Shown: positions 1 through 6,362 of the stretch, in pieces
Layout of the letters: each line of letters starts with the position of its first letter
Position numbering within the stretch: the first letter of the stretch is position 1
The notes under the pieces: generated by a model
The model's input: only the letters and a program-made list of their open reading frames with translations
Database searches by the model: none
Told to the model about the DNA's origin: nothing
Assembly (NCBI GenBank): GCA_900543295.1
Contig: UQQY01000070.1
Coordinates: 1-10,501 of the forward strand
Reading direction: 5' to 3'
Source of the DNA: an uncultured Oscillospiraceae bacterium
GTDB lineage: Bacteria; Bacillota; Clostridia; Oscillospirales; Ruminococcaceae
DNA length: 10,501 nt
Position numbers and translations under genes: made by a program

Positions 1-620
1 TCAGCCGCCTCTTTGTCGTAAAGCTTTTCCACAGTTGCGCGGATAACGGCACATACCTCGTTCGCCTGATCCGCAGTAGCGGTTTTGCCGGTTCCGATTG
101 CCCATACCGGTTCATACGCGATAATAATTTTCGAGAGATCTTCTCTGGAAACGCCGCCCAACGCGATCTTGGTCTGCATTGCTACCAGCTCGTCGGTCAC
201 GCCATTCTCACGGTCCTCAAGCATTTCGCCCACGCAGAGGATTACCGTAAGTCCCGCCGCGACAGCAGCTTTCAAGCGTTTGTTGACGGTAACGTCCGTC
301 TCGCCAAAATACTGCCGGCGCTCGCTGTGACCGATGACAACATATTCAACGCCCATTTCCGTCAGCATGGAGGCTGAAATTTCGCCGGTGAAAGCGCCCT
401 TTGCCTCAAAGTGGCAGTTCTGTGCGCCGACCTTAATATTGGTGCCCTTGGTTAAATTGACTGCCGTCTCAAGATTGGTAAAGGGAACGCAGACAACAAC
501 GCCGCAGTCCGCATCCTTTACCGCCGGAATGAGCGCTTCAATCAGCGCTTTTGTTTCCACACGGGTGTTATTCATTTTCCAGTTGCCTGCAATAACAGCT
601 TTTCTCAGATTTTTATTCAT
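1..620 (-). CDS. tpiA: Triosephosphate isomerase, C-terminus beyond the left edge
   Basis: Interconverts dihydroxyacetone phosphate and glyceraldehyde 3-phosphate in cytoplasmic glycolysis. I translated 206 residues from the ATG at 620-618; the family is usually about 250 long, so roughly 45 residues lie outside the window. Visible family marks: NWKMN at residues 13-17 with the substrate-binding Lys15, IGHSERR at 96-102 with the electrophile His98, and AYEPVWAIGTGKTAT at 168-182, holding the catalytic base Glu170 and the flexible loop 6. The start is set by AAAGGAG eight bases upstream. It follows pgk on the same strand with an 79-base gap, and no separate promoter is evident there, so it is probably cotranscribed with pgk from the promoter at 1973-2001. 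No key residue is missing in the visible part. Assignment is secure. Confidence 0.97.
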   Translation of the reverse strand, partial: MNKNLRKAVIAGNWKMNNTRVETKALIEALIPAVKDADCGVVVCVPFTNLETAVNLTKGTNIKVGAQNCHFEAKGAFTGEISASMLTEMGVEYVVIGHSERRQYFGETDVTVNKRLKAAVAAGLTVILCVGEMLEDRENGVTDELVAMQTKIALGGVSREDLSKIIIAYEPVWAIGTGKTATADQANEVCAVIRATVEKLYDKEAA

Positions 621-653
621 ATCGGCTTCTCCTTTTTCGTTATGCATAACATA

Positions 654-692
654 ACCGCACAAGCCGCGCACGATGTACGCGGCTTGTGCGGT
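654..692 (-). other. 15-bp perfect hairpin between pgk and tpiA
   Basis: ACCGCACAAGCCGCG (654-668) and its exact reverse complement (678-692) flank a 9-base loop. The structure begins 7 bases after the pgk stop codon. On the minus strand, the sense of transcription, it is not followed by a run of T, so it does not look like a standard intrinsic terminator. More likely roles are an mRNA-processing or 3'-end-stabilising element, or a partial terminator lowering tpiA relative to pgk. The structure is seen directly; the role is inferred. Confidence 0.6.
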
Positions 693-699
693 ATCATTC

Positions 700-1911
700 T
701 TATTTGTCGTTCATCGCAACAATGCCCGGAAGCTCTTTGCCCTCAAGGAATTCAAGGGAAGCGCCGCCGCCGGTAGAAATATGGCTCATCTTATCGCCGA
801 AGCCCAGCGTATTGACCGCCGCCGCAGAATCGCCGCCGCCGATAATGGTAATCGCATCGGTATCAGCCAGCGCCTTTGCAACCGCAATCGTGCCTTTCGC
901 GAGAACCGGATTCTCGAATACGCCCATCGGGCCGTTCCACACGACAGTCTTTGCAGATTTCACTTCGTTTGCGAACAGCTCTGCGGTAGCCGGCCCAATG
1001 TCAAGGCCCATGCAGTCTGCCGGCATTGCGTCTGCAGCAACAATCTCCACGTCGATTTGTGCGTCGATCGGGTCAGGAAATGCCTTCGCAACGGCGCAGT
1101 CGATCGGGAGCAGAATTTTAACGCCCTTCTCTTCCGCCTTTTTGAGCATATTTTTGCAGTAATCGATTTTCTCGTTGTCAAGCAGAGAAGTACCGACCGT
1201 GTAGCCCTTTGCAGCAAGGAAGGTATATGCCATGCCGCCGCCGATAATCAGCGTATCCGCTTTATTGAGCAGGTTCTCAATTACATTGAGCTTATCAGCA
1301 ACCTTTGCGCCGCCCAGAATGGTGACGAACGGTCTCTGCGGGTTCTCTACAGCGCCGCCCAGATATTTGAGCTCTTTCTGCATCAGATAGCCGACGGCAG
1401 CCTCGTCCACATAGGAGGCCACGCCGACAGTCGAACAGTGCGCACGGTGCGCCGCGCCGAATGCGTCGTTTACGAATACGTCGCAGAGAGAGCCCAGCTC
1501 CTTGCTGAACTCCTCGCCGTTCTTCGTTTCTTCTTTTCTGTATCTTGTATTCTGGAGAAGAACAACGTCGCCGTCTTTCATTTCGGCAACCGCTTTTTTC
1601 GCGTTCTCACCGACTACGCAATCGTCCGCCGCAAACACAACCTCTTTGTCCAAAAGCTCAGAAAGGCGTTTTGCAACCGGCGCGAGCGAAAGCTCCGGCT
1701 TCGGCTCACCTTTCGGCTTGCCGAGATGCGAGCAGAGGATCACCCTGCCGCCATCGTTCAAAAGCTTTTTAATCGTTGGCAAAGCCGCAACGATACGGTT
1801 TTCATCCGTAATCACGCCGTTTTTCAGCGGTACGTTGAAATCACAGCGAACCAACACGCGCTTGCCTGCAACATGGAGGTCGTCGACCGTTTTTTTATTC
1901 AGTACGTTCAT
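700..1911 (-). CDS. pgk: Phosphoglycerate kinase
   Basis: Transfers phosphate from 1,3-bisphosphoglycerate to ADP, the first ATP-yielding step of lower glycolysis; cytoplasmic monomer. The 403 residues are full length for bacterial PGK. N-terminal domain: RCDFNVP at 22-28, SHLGKPKG at 61-68 and NTRYRKEE at 121-128 (phosphoglycerate-binding basic patch). C-terminal nucleotide domain: LGGAKVADK near 199-207, VWNGPMGVFE at 324-333, GGGDSAAAV at 358-366 and STGGGASLEFLEGKELPG at 379-396. The ATG at 1911-1909 is chosen because GGGAG lies 7 bases upstream and the next residues match the usual PGK N-terminus; the frame stays open to a TTG at 1929 that lacks support. It is first in a pgk-tpiA unit with its own promoter and a Rex-like operator. 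The upstream neighbour here is degV, not gapA. Confidence 0.98.
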   Translation of the reverse strand: MNVLNKKTVDDLHVAGKRVLVRCDFNVPLKNGVITDENRIVAALPTIKKLLNDGGRVILCSHLGKPKGEPKPELSLAPVAKRLSELLDKEVVFAADDCVVGENAKKAVAEMKDGDVVLLQNTRYRKEETKNGEEFSKELGSLCDVFVNDAFGAAHRAHCSTVGVASYVDEAAVGYLMQKELKYLGGAVENPQRPFVTILGGAKVADKLNVIENLLNKADTLIIGGGMAYTFLAAKGYTVGTSLLDNEKIDYCKNMLKKAEEKGVKILLPIDCAVAKAFPDPIDAQIDVEIVAADAMPADCMGLDIGPATAELFANEVKSAKTVVWNGPMGVFENPVLAKGTIAVAKALADTDAITIIGGGDSAAAVNTLGFGDKMSHISTGGGASLEFLEGKELPGIVAMNDK

Positions 1912-1943
1912 TGTAAATCTCCCTTTCAATCGAAATTGGGTTT

Positions 1944-1963
1944 GTTGTTAATCGATTAACAAC
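1944..1963. promoter_or_regulatory. Rex-type operator (perfect 20-bp palindrome)
   Basis: GTTGTTAATCGATTAACAAC is a perfect palindrome. Its inner 18 bases fit TTGTTAANNNNTTAACAA, the consensus known for the NADH-sensing repressor Rex in Clostridia, with no mismatch. It lies between the pgk promoter and start codon, beginning about 3 bases downstream of the predicted transcription start (near 1966), where bound repressor would block initiation or clearance. Inference: pgk-tpiA is repressed by Rex when the NADH/NAD+ ratio is low and released when NADH builds up. A LacI-type regulator is an alternative because of the central CG. Confidence 0.8.
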
Positions 1964-1972
1964 TTTAATTCT

Positions 1973-2001
1973 ATTGTAGATGATTTTCCTCCTGTTTTCA
2001 A
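1973..2001 (-). promoter_or_regulatory. Sigma-A-type promoter of pgk-tpiA
   Basis: On the minus strand, -35 TTGAAA (2001-1996), a 17-base spacer, and -10 TACAAT (1978-1973). Each hexamer differs from consensus at one position and the spacing is optimal. The start would be near 1966, giving a leader of about 55 bases containing the Rex-type palindrome and the pgk ribosome-binding site. Confidence 0.8.
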
Positions 2002-2032
2002 GAGGGATTTTGCAAAAACCTGGACAAACCTG

Positions 2033-2914
2033 CTATTTTGCCCGGCGATTCTGCCCCTTCACAATGACGCCGACTACCTTCGGCCCCGCATTGATGGAAA
2101 TAGCCGCGCCAATATCAAACTGTCCAACCGCCTCATAGCCAAACTGTTTTTTAAGCTGTGCGGCAAGATCGGCGCATTCTTCATTTTTTGTACTTCTTAC
2201 CAGTATATACGGCGTCTGCGGAACCACCCGCTCCTTTGCGCGCTTTAACAGCGCCGGCAGAATCGCCTTATCGCCGCGCACCTTCTCGACTACCTTTGTC
2301 TCGCCGTCGATAATCGAAATAATCGGCCTTAATCCAATCAACTCTCCTACAAACGCCGCGGCGGCAGGAACACGGCCTGATTTTTTGACAAACTCCAGCG
2401 TATATGGCGCAAAATAAATTTCAACAGAGTCAAACCAGTCCGTAAGATAGGCGATAATCTCGGCGGAAGAAGCGCCTCGCTGCGCCTTTTTTGCCGATTC
2501 TACAACAGGATAGCCGTATGCCACCGTATATGTTTTAGAATCGACCAGATGAATTTTAAACTGCTCCTGTGCCTCCGGATGCGACGCGTAGAACTGTTTC
2601 CTCGCCATTACGGCATTATTATAAGTACTCGATCCGCCGGAATAAATCGAAACATAAATCAGCTCCGCATATCCCTGTTTATAAAACGTCTCATATTCCT
2701 CTTCAAACTGAAAGACCGTAATCTGCGCAGTTGACGGTATCTTCGGCGTATTCTGCAAAATCTCGTAAAATTCCTCGTTTGTAAAGTCAATGCGCTCCAA
2801 ATATCCTTTGTCGCCAACCGTCACCGGAAAGGACAGAATACGGATATCGTACTGCTCTTCGAGTTCCTTTGGAATATCACAGGCGGAATCGGTCATGATC
2901 TTAATGCGGTTCAT
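2033..2914 (-). CDS. DegV family protein (FakB-like fatty-acid-binding protein)
   Basis: DegV/FakB proteins bind a free fatty acid and present it to the kinase FakA, which makes acyl phosphate for phospholipid synthesis; they are cytoplasmic. The 293 residues are full length. Marks: MTDSACDIP at 7-15, PSTAQIT at 60-66 (in the place of the usual TSQPS lipid-head motif), SGGSSTYNNA at 92-101, VDSKT at 124-128, LEFVKKSGRV at 173-182 and GLRPIISI at 194-201. The C-terminal motif is NAGPKVVGV, where many members have His in an H.GPG signature, so this is a divergent subtype and its ligand is uncertain. The start ATG at 2914-2912 has GGAGG nine bases upstream, located inside the end of trmL; the gap between trmL stop and this start is only 6 bases, so translation is probably coupled. 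No fakA is visible in the window. Confidence 0.9.
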   Translation of the reverse strand: MNRIKIMTDSACDIPKELEEQYDIRILSFPVTVGDKGYLERIDFTNEEFYEILQNTPKIPSTAQITVFQFEEEYETFYKQGYAELIYVSIYSGGSSTYNNAVMARKQFYASHPEAQEQFKIHLVDSKTYTVAYGYPVVESAKKAQRGASSAEIIAYLTDWFDSVEIYFAPYTLEFVKKSGRVPAAAAFVGELIGLRPIISIIDGETKVVEKVRGDKAILPALLKRAKERVVPQTPYILVRSTKNEECADLAAQLKKQFGYEAVGQFDIGAAISINAGPKVVGVIVKGQNRRAK

Positions 2915-2920
2915 AAATTT

Positions 2921-3466
2921 TTAGTCCTCCCATTTATAATTTCGAAGCTGTCCCGCGACGGAAAGCTCAGGAAAATTCCATTGTCTCAGCACCTCATAAG
3001 CGGCGATCGCCACAGTATTGGAAAGATTCAAACTTCTTGCTCCCTCTATCATCGGCAGGCGCACGCAGCTTTCCGGATTTTGATACAGAAGCTCCTCCGG
3101 AAGTCCTGCATCCTCTCTTCCGAATACGAGATATGCGCCGTTCGGATAATCGGCGTCTGAATAGATATGGCGGCCTTTTGTCGTAAAATAGAAAAACGGG
3201 CCGGCATTTTTTGCAAAGAAGTCGGCGAATCCATCGTAATAGGTGATATCAAGCAGATGCCAGTAATCAAGCCCCGCTCTTTTCAGTTTTTTGTCGTCGA
3301 CAGCAAAGCCAAGCGGCCTGATTAAATGAAGCCGCGCGCCCGTCACCGCGCAGGTGCGGGCAATATTTCCCGTATTCTGCGGAATCTGCGGCTCCGCCAG
3401 TACAATATTTAAAACATGGCCTGTCTTTTGCTGTGCCGCCGTCTTGTCTTCTGGAAAATCCTCCAA
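2921..3466 (-). CDS. trmL: tRNA (cytidine(34)-2'-O)-methyltransferase, TrmL/CspR type
   Basis: SPOUT-fold methyltransferase that 2'-O-methylates wobble nucleotide 34 of tRNA-Leu isoacceptors using S-adenosylmethionine, forming a knotted dimer. Seen: LNIVLAEPQIPQNTGNIART near the N-terminus (motif 1, including NTGNIxR), then LVFGREDAGLPEELL and RLPMIEGARSLNLSNTVAIAAYE, which form the SAM-binding trefoil knot of motifs 2 and 3. The start chosen is TTG at 3466-3464 because AAGGAG sits exactly 8 bases upstream (3480-3475). An in-frame ATG at 3502 would add 12 residues but has no properly spaced ribosome-binding site. With the TTG start the protein is 181 residues; family members usually begin only a residue or two before LNIVL, so both starts leave a short N-terminal extension. 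First gene of a trmL-degV pair. Confidence 0.93.
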   Translation of the reverse strand: MEDFPEDKTAAQQKTGHVLNIVLAEPQIPQNTGNIARTCAVTGARLHLIRPLGFAVDDKKLKRAGLDYWHLLDITYYDGFADFFAKNAGPFFYFTTKGRHIYSDADYPNGAYLVFGREDAGLPEELLYQNPESCVRLPMIEGARSLNLSNTVAIAAYEVLRQWNFPELSVAGQLRNYKWED

Positions 3467-3561
3467 ACTACCAACTCCTTTAAAGACGCCGTTTTCCTGC
3501 ATTCCACTTTACAGCAGAGTTTGCATCGTGCACACGAAACTTTTATAAATATTCGGATAAT

Positions 3562-3590
3562 AGTTTATCAGAAATCGCAGCAAAACACAA
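3562..3590 (-). promoter_or_regulatory. Possible promoter of trmL-degV
   Basis: On the minus strand an extended -10 element, TGATAAACT (TAAACT at 3567-3562), lies 17 bases from TTGTGT (3590-3585). The -35 is weak and the extended TG would compensate. A leader of about 90 bases to the TTG start would follow. The region is AT-rich, so chance matches are likely. Confidence 0.4.
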
Positions 3591-3633
3591 CACAAACACG
3601 CAATTTTATCAATATTCAGATTTCTTTAGATGG

Positions 3634-3662
3634 TTGACCTTCTTCCTTAAAACAGATATACT
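3634..3662 (+). promoter_or_regulatory. Sigma-A-type promoter of the GNAT gene
   Basis: TTGACC (3634-3639), a 17-base spacer and TATACT (3657-3662): each hexamer has one mismatch to consensus. Transcription would start near 3669, right at the left base of a small hairpin, and run about 47 bases to the start codon. Confidence 0.8.
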
Positions 3663-3668
3663 GGAAGC

Positions 3669-3694
3669 TGTCGCAGAAAAAAGATTCTGCGGCA
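3669..3694 (+). other. Leader hairpin before the GNAT gene
   Basis: TGTCGCAGAA and TTCTGCGGCA pair over 10 bp (one G-T) around the loop AAAAGA. It starts at or within a base or two of the predicted transcript start and ends 10 bases before the AAGGAG ribosome-binding site. A hairpin at the 5' end commonly protects mRNA from decay; no T-run follows, so it is not a terminator. Confidence 0.5.
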
Positions 3695-3715
3695 AACAGA
3701 AAGAAGGAGATCAAT

Positions 3716-4162
3716 ATGAACCTGAGAAAATTTACAGAAGGTGACCGAGCCGTTTTTCTTTCCATGTGTGAGGATTTTTATCACTCTGGTGCGGCGGACA
3801 CCGTCATCCCTGTTTCACAAATGGAATCGTCTTTTGATCAAATTGTGCAGGGCAGTCCCTATATTCAAGGCTATATCATAGAAGCGGACAGCGGAGACTG
3901 TGCAGGCTATGGCATTGTGTTCCCTTATTATTCAAACGAAGGCGGCGGCCTTTTTTTAATGCTTGAAGAAATCTATGTGAAGCCAGCCTATCGCTCTCAA
4001 AGACTGGGTTCCTTTTATCTTGAAAATATAAAAACAGCCTCCGGACTTCCGGTAAAGGGATTTAAGCTTGAGATCTGCAAACACAACGATGGAGCAAGAA
4101 GGCTTTATGAACGCCACGGCTTTCAGCCGCTGGCCTACGGCGAAATGATCCGCGTACTTTGA
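3716..4162 (+). CDS. GNAT family N-acetyltransferase
   Basis: Predicted to move an acetyl group from acetyl-CoA to an amine; the substrate cannot be told from sequence. The 148 residues are the standard size of a single-domain GNAT. Motif A is visible: EEIYVKPAYRSQRLGSFYLE (about residues 84-103), in which RSQRLG fits the acetyl-CoA pyrophosphate-binding R/QxxGxG/A pattern. Motif B follows as ARRLYERHGFQPL near the C-terminus. The N-terminus, MNLRKFTEGDRAVFLSMCEDFY, begins with the usual beta-strand and helix. AAGGAG is 7 bases before the ATG. The gene has its own promoter and is divergent from trmL; the following cluster has its own signals, so it is probably monocistronic. Confidence 0.88.
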   Translation: MNLRKFTEGDRAVFLSMCEDFYHSGAADTVIPVSQMESSFDQIVQGSPYIQGYIIEADSGDCAGYGIVFPYYSNEGGGLFLMLEEIYVKPAYRSQRLGSFYLENIKTASGLPVKGFKLEICKHNDGARRLYERHGFQPLAYGEMIRVL

Positions 4163-4234
4163 TAAAACATACCTTTCCCGACGGCATACGCCGACAATTT
4201 ACACTTTAGTAATCAAAACGCCGCAATCATCGGC

Positions 4235-4240
4235 TACAAT
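4235..4240 (+). promoter_or_regulatory. Possible -10 element for the DUF5685 cluster
   Basis: TACAAT fits a -10 hexamer; the base 17 positions upstream (ATCAAA, 4212-4217) is a poor -35. It stands 32 bases before the TTG start codon, giving a start near 4247 and a short leader that contains AGGAGGG. The 110-base gap after the GNAT gene shows no convincing terminator, so read-through is also possible. Confidence 0.45.
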
Positions 4241-4272
4241 AGAGATAATCGCAAAAGACAGGAGGGCGCGGC

Positions 4273-5142
4273 TTGTTCGGGTATATTAAACCCTATAAAC
4301 CGGAAATGAAGGTCCGGGAATTCGATACCTTTAAGGCGATTTACTGCGGCTTGTGCAAGCAGCTTTCCCATGTTTTCGGCCCCTTTGCGAGCTTTACGCT
4401 GAGCTATGACTTCACCTTTATGGCGACGGTGTCTCTTGCAATGAAGGAGACCTGCGGCGGCTTCAAAAAGTGTGCATGCGCTGCAAATCCCCTCAAAAAA
4501 AAGGTCTGCGCCGTACCGTGTGACGACTTGACCTACTGTGCAAGCGCCGCTATGCTGATGCTTTATTATAAGCTGAAAGACGATATCACGGATGAGCGCT
4601 TGTTCAAAAAGCTTCGCTCCGTCCTGCTTTTTCCGTTTGCTGCTTTGGCAAGAAGGAAGGCAAGAAAGCTTTATCCGGATGCCGACCGCATCTTAAACGA
4701 AATGATGCAAAAGCAGGCCGCCCTCGAAAAAGGCGGCTGTGCAAGCGTTGATCGAGCGGCCGATCCAACCGCTGCAGCGCTCTCCAGGCTCTGCGCTGTA
4801 TTTTCAGAGGACAAGACGCAGCAGGCAGTTCTCTCCCGCTTTGGCTATTTGATAGGCCGGTACGTCTATTTTGCGGATGCGTTCGACGATCTTGAAAAAG
4901 ATGAAAAGCAGAAAAGCTATAACCCCTTTCTTGCCGCCTATCCGCAGCTTTCCGTGCAGCAGCGCAGAGAACGCGCAAGCGAGGTGTTAAACCTCACCGT
5001 TGGGGAAATCGCGCCCGCTTATGAGCTTTTAGAAATCAGACGATATAAGCCTATTCTCGACAATATTGTATACAACGGATTTCATGATGCAATCCGCTCT
5101 ATTTTGCAAAAGAAGGAGAAACCAAATGAAAAATCCGTATGA
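4273..5142 (+). CDS. DUF5685 family protein, function unknown
   Basis: I recognise this as a DUF5685 protein from the N-terminus FGYIKPYKPEMKVREFDTFK followed by YCGLCKQL; no function is established for the family. 289 residues, predicted mostly helical. It starts with TTG (4273-4275), supported by AGGAGGG six bases upstream and by the family's usual MFGY beginning. Visible: CGLC at 25-28 and further cysteines at 61, 67, 69, 79, 83 and 89, which could bind a metal; DDITD at 103-107; and DAFDDLEKDEKQKSYNP at 202-218. The two Asp-rich segments resemble the paired Mg-diphosphate motifs of class I isoprenoid synthases, especially the second motif of squalene/phytoene synthases; this is my inference only. 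The last 17 bases overlap the J-domain gene, so the two products are made together. Confidence 0.85.
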   Translation: MFGYIKPYKPEMKVREFDTFKAIYCGLCKQLSHVFGPFASFTLSYDFTFMATVSLAMKETCGGFKKCACAANPLKKKVCAVPCDDLTYCASAAMLMLYYKLKDDITDERLFKKLRSVLLFPFAALARRKARKLYPDADRILNEMMQKQAALEKGGCASVDRAADPTAAALSRLCAVFSEDKTQQAVLSRFGYLIGRYVYFADAFDDLEKDEKQKSYNPFLAAYPQLSVQQRRERASEVLNLTVGEIAPAYELLEIRRYKPILDNIVYNGFHDAIRSILQKKEKPNEKSV

Positions 5143-5755
5143 AATTTTGGGCGTAAGCCCCTCCGCAACCGATGAGGAAATTAAGGCGGCCTATCGCACG
5201 CTCGCCAAAAAGTATCATCCCGACAACTATGCGGACAGCCCCCTTGCCGATGTCGCCAGTGAAAAGATGAGCGAAATCAACAGTGCGTTTGATCAGATTA
5301 TGGACGAGCGCCGCGGCAAAGGACACCATACGGAGAATCCATACGGGCAGTACCGTTCCAGCGCTTCTTCCTCCTTTGCCGATATCCGCGCCATGATCCA
5401 GGGCGGCCGTCTGACAGAGGCGGAGGAACTGTTAGACGGCACGCCCCTGAGCGCGCGCAATGCAGAGTGGTACTTTTTAAAGGGATCCATCTATTATTCG
5501 CGCGGCTGGCTTGAAGACGCGGCAAATCACTTTGCTACCGCCTGCCGTATGGAACCGAACAACGCGGAATACCGTGCGGCCTATAACCGCATGGGATGGC
5601 AGCGTCAGGGAAATACCGGCGGATACGGCCAGGGCGCATACCGCCAGCCTACGCATCCCGCCGGCGGATGCAGCGCCTGCGACGTCTGTCAGGGGCTTAT
5701 CTGTGCCGATTGCTGCTGCGAATGCATGGGCGGCGATTTAATCAGCTGCTGCTGA
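5126..5755 (+). CDS. J-domain (DnaJ-like) protein with TPR-like middle and Cys-rich tail
   Basis: J-domain proteins stimulate the ATPase of an Hsp70 (DnaK) and deliver clients to it. The J domain fills residues 1-62: NPYEILGVSPSATDEEIKAA, then the catalytic HPD at 31-33. It lacks the Gly/Phe region, zinc fingers and client domain of true DnaJ. Residues 85-155 look like one or two TPR repeats (AEWYFLKGSIYYSRGWLEDA, then FATACRMEPNNAEY). A Gly/Gln-rich linker (160-181) leads to a tail with ten cysteines in the last 28 residues, including CSACDVC and CADCCCEC. This may be a metal or lipidation site, but that is unproven. The ATG at 5126 is chosen because GGAG is 8 bases upstream and the J domain starts at once. 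It overlaps the end of the DUF5685 gene, so coupling is likely. The client may be the DUF5685 protein. Confidence 0.9.
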   Translation: MKNPYEILGVSPSATDEEIKAAYRTLAKKYHPDNYADSPLADVASEKMSEINSAFDQIMDERRGKGHHTENPYGQYRSSASSSFADIRAMIQGGRLTEAEELLDGTPLSARNAEWYFLKGSIYYSRGWLEDAANHFATACRMEPNNAEYRAAYNRMGWQRQGNTGGYGQGAYRQPTHPAGGCSACDVCQGLICADCCCECMGGDLISCC

Positions 5756-5783
5756 TCAAAATCCTGCTGCAAAAGGTGTCACC

Positions 5784-6320
5784 ATGAAGTTATCTGCAAA
5801 AAAAGCGGCGTTCGGCGGAATTGCCTGCGCTTTAAGTCTCCTCTGTATGTTCCTGTCCGCACTGTTCCCCTTTGCGGAATATACCTGCCCTGCGCTTGCC
5901 GGAATTGTGCTTGTCGCACTGGTCATCGATTTTGGAAAACGAACGGCATGGGTCGCTTATGCGGCGGTCGCTTTCCTGACCGTTTTTATTACGCCGAATA
6001 AAGAGGCCGCCATGCTGTTTATTGTATTTTTAGGGTATTATCCGATTGCCAAAAGCAGTATTGAACACCTGAAAAACCATATTGCCGAATGGGCCGTCAA
6101 GCTTTTGCTGTTCAATGCCGCCTGTGTGGCAGGGTATGCGGTCATAATCCGGCTGTTTGGCATGACTGAACTGCTTCAGGATATGAGTATGGGCTTTGCG
6201 TGGGGAATCTACGTATTCTGGGCGCTTGCAAACGTTACCTTTGTAATTTACGATTTTGCCCTTACCCGTCTGATTTACTTATACTGCAACGCTATTCGTC
6301 CGCGTCTTCGCATCAAATAA
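5784..6320 (+). CDS. Small polytopic membrane protein, function unknown
   Basis: 178 residues, mostly hydrophobic, with about five or six membrane segments near residues 8-30, 36-50, 55-70, 74-88, 104-125 and 138-160. The positively charged start (MKLSAKK) and the basic end (RPRLRIK) suggest both termini face the cytoplasm. A conserved-looking motif FLGYYP lies at 82-87. The size and segment number recall substrate-binding S components of ECF transporters, but I see no signature tying it to one vitamin, so I leave function open. Start ATG is preceded by AAAGGTG with 5-base spacing. It begins 28 bases after the J-domain gene with no terminator between, so it is probably the third gene of the DUF5685 operon; a bidirectional terminator follows directly. 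Confidence 0.8.
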   Translation: MKLSAKKAAFGGIACALSLLCMFLSALFPFAEYTCPALAGIVLVALVIDFGKRTAWVAYAAVAFLTVFITPNKEAAMLFIVFLGYYPIAKSSIEHLKNHIAEWAVKLLLFNAACVAGYAVIIRLFGMTELLQDMSMGFAWGIYVFWALANVTFVIYDFALTRLIYLYCNAIRPRLRIK

Positions 6321-6327
6321 AAAAGAG

Positions 6328-6357
6328 AAAACACTTCATCATTAGCCGAGGTGTTTT
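6328..6357. terminator. Bidirectional intrinsic terminator between convergent genes
   Basis: AAAACACTTC pairs with GAGGTGTTTT (10 bp, one G-T) around a 10-base loop. On the plus strand the stem runs into TTTTTCTTTCT; on the minus strand the stem is followed by CTCTTTTTTATTT. It lies 7 bases after the membrane-protein stop and 5 bases before the stop of the AraC-type gene, so it serves both. Confidence 0.85.
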
Positions 6358-6362
6358 TCTTT

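Noticed and set aside
1912..1929. Longer pgk start at TTG 1929
   Set aside because: The Shine-Dalgarno GGGAG lies inside this extension and is correctly spaced for the ATG at 1911, which also gives the usual PGK N-terminus.
673..1959. A 428-codon open frame on the plus strand opposite pgk
   Set aside because: It is the antisense shadow of a certain pgk gene; it has no ribosome-binding site and its product is Arg/Cys/His-rich with no recognisable motif.
1988..2005. 7-bp hairpin over the pgk -35 region as a terminator for degV
   Set aside because: One G-T pair and no T-run on the minus strand; it is explained by the promoter and purine-rich sequence there.
3467..3502. Longer trmL start at ATG 3502
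   Set aside because: No properly spaced ribosome-binding site precedes it, whereas AAGGAG is 8 bases before the TTG at 3466. Not excluded, only less likely.
4163..4200. Possible terminator after the GNAT gene
   Set aside because: Only a 4-bp CGGC/GCCG stem is present and no T-run follows.
5066..5125. Twenty-codon N-terminal extension of the J-domain protein
   Set aside because: The J domain begins directly at the ATG at 5126, which has GGAG at the right distance; the extension only reads the DUF5685 gene in another frame.
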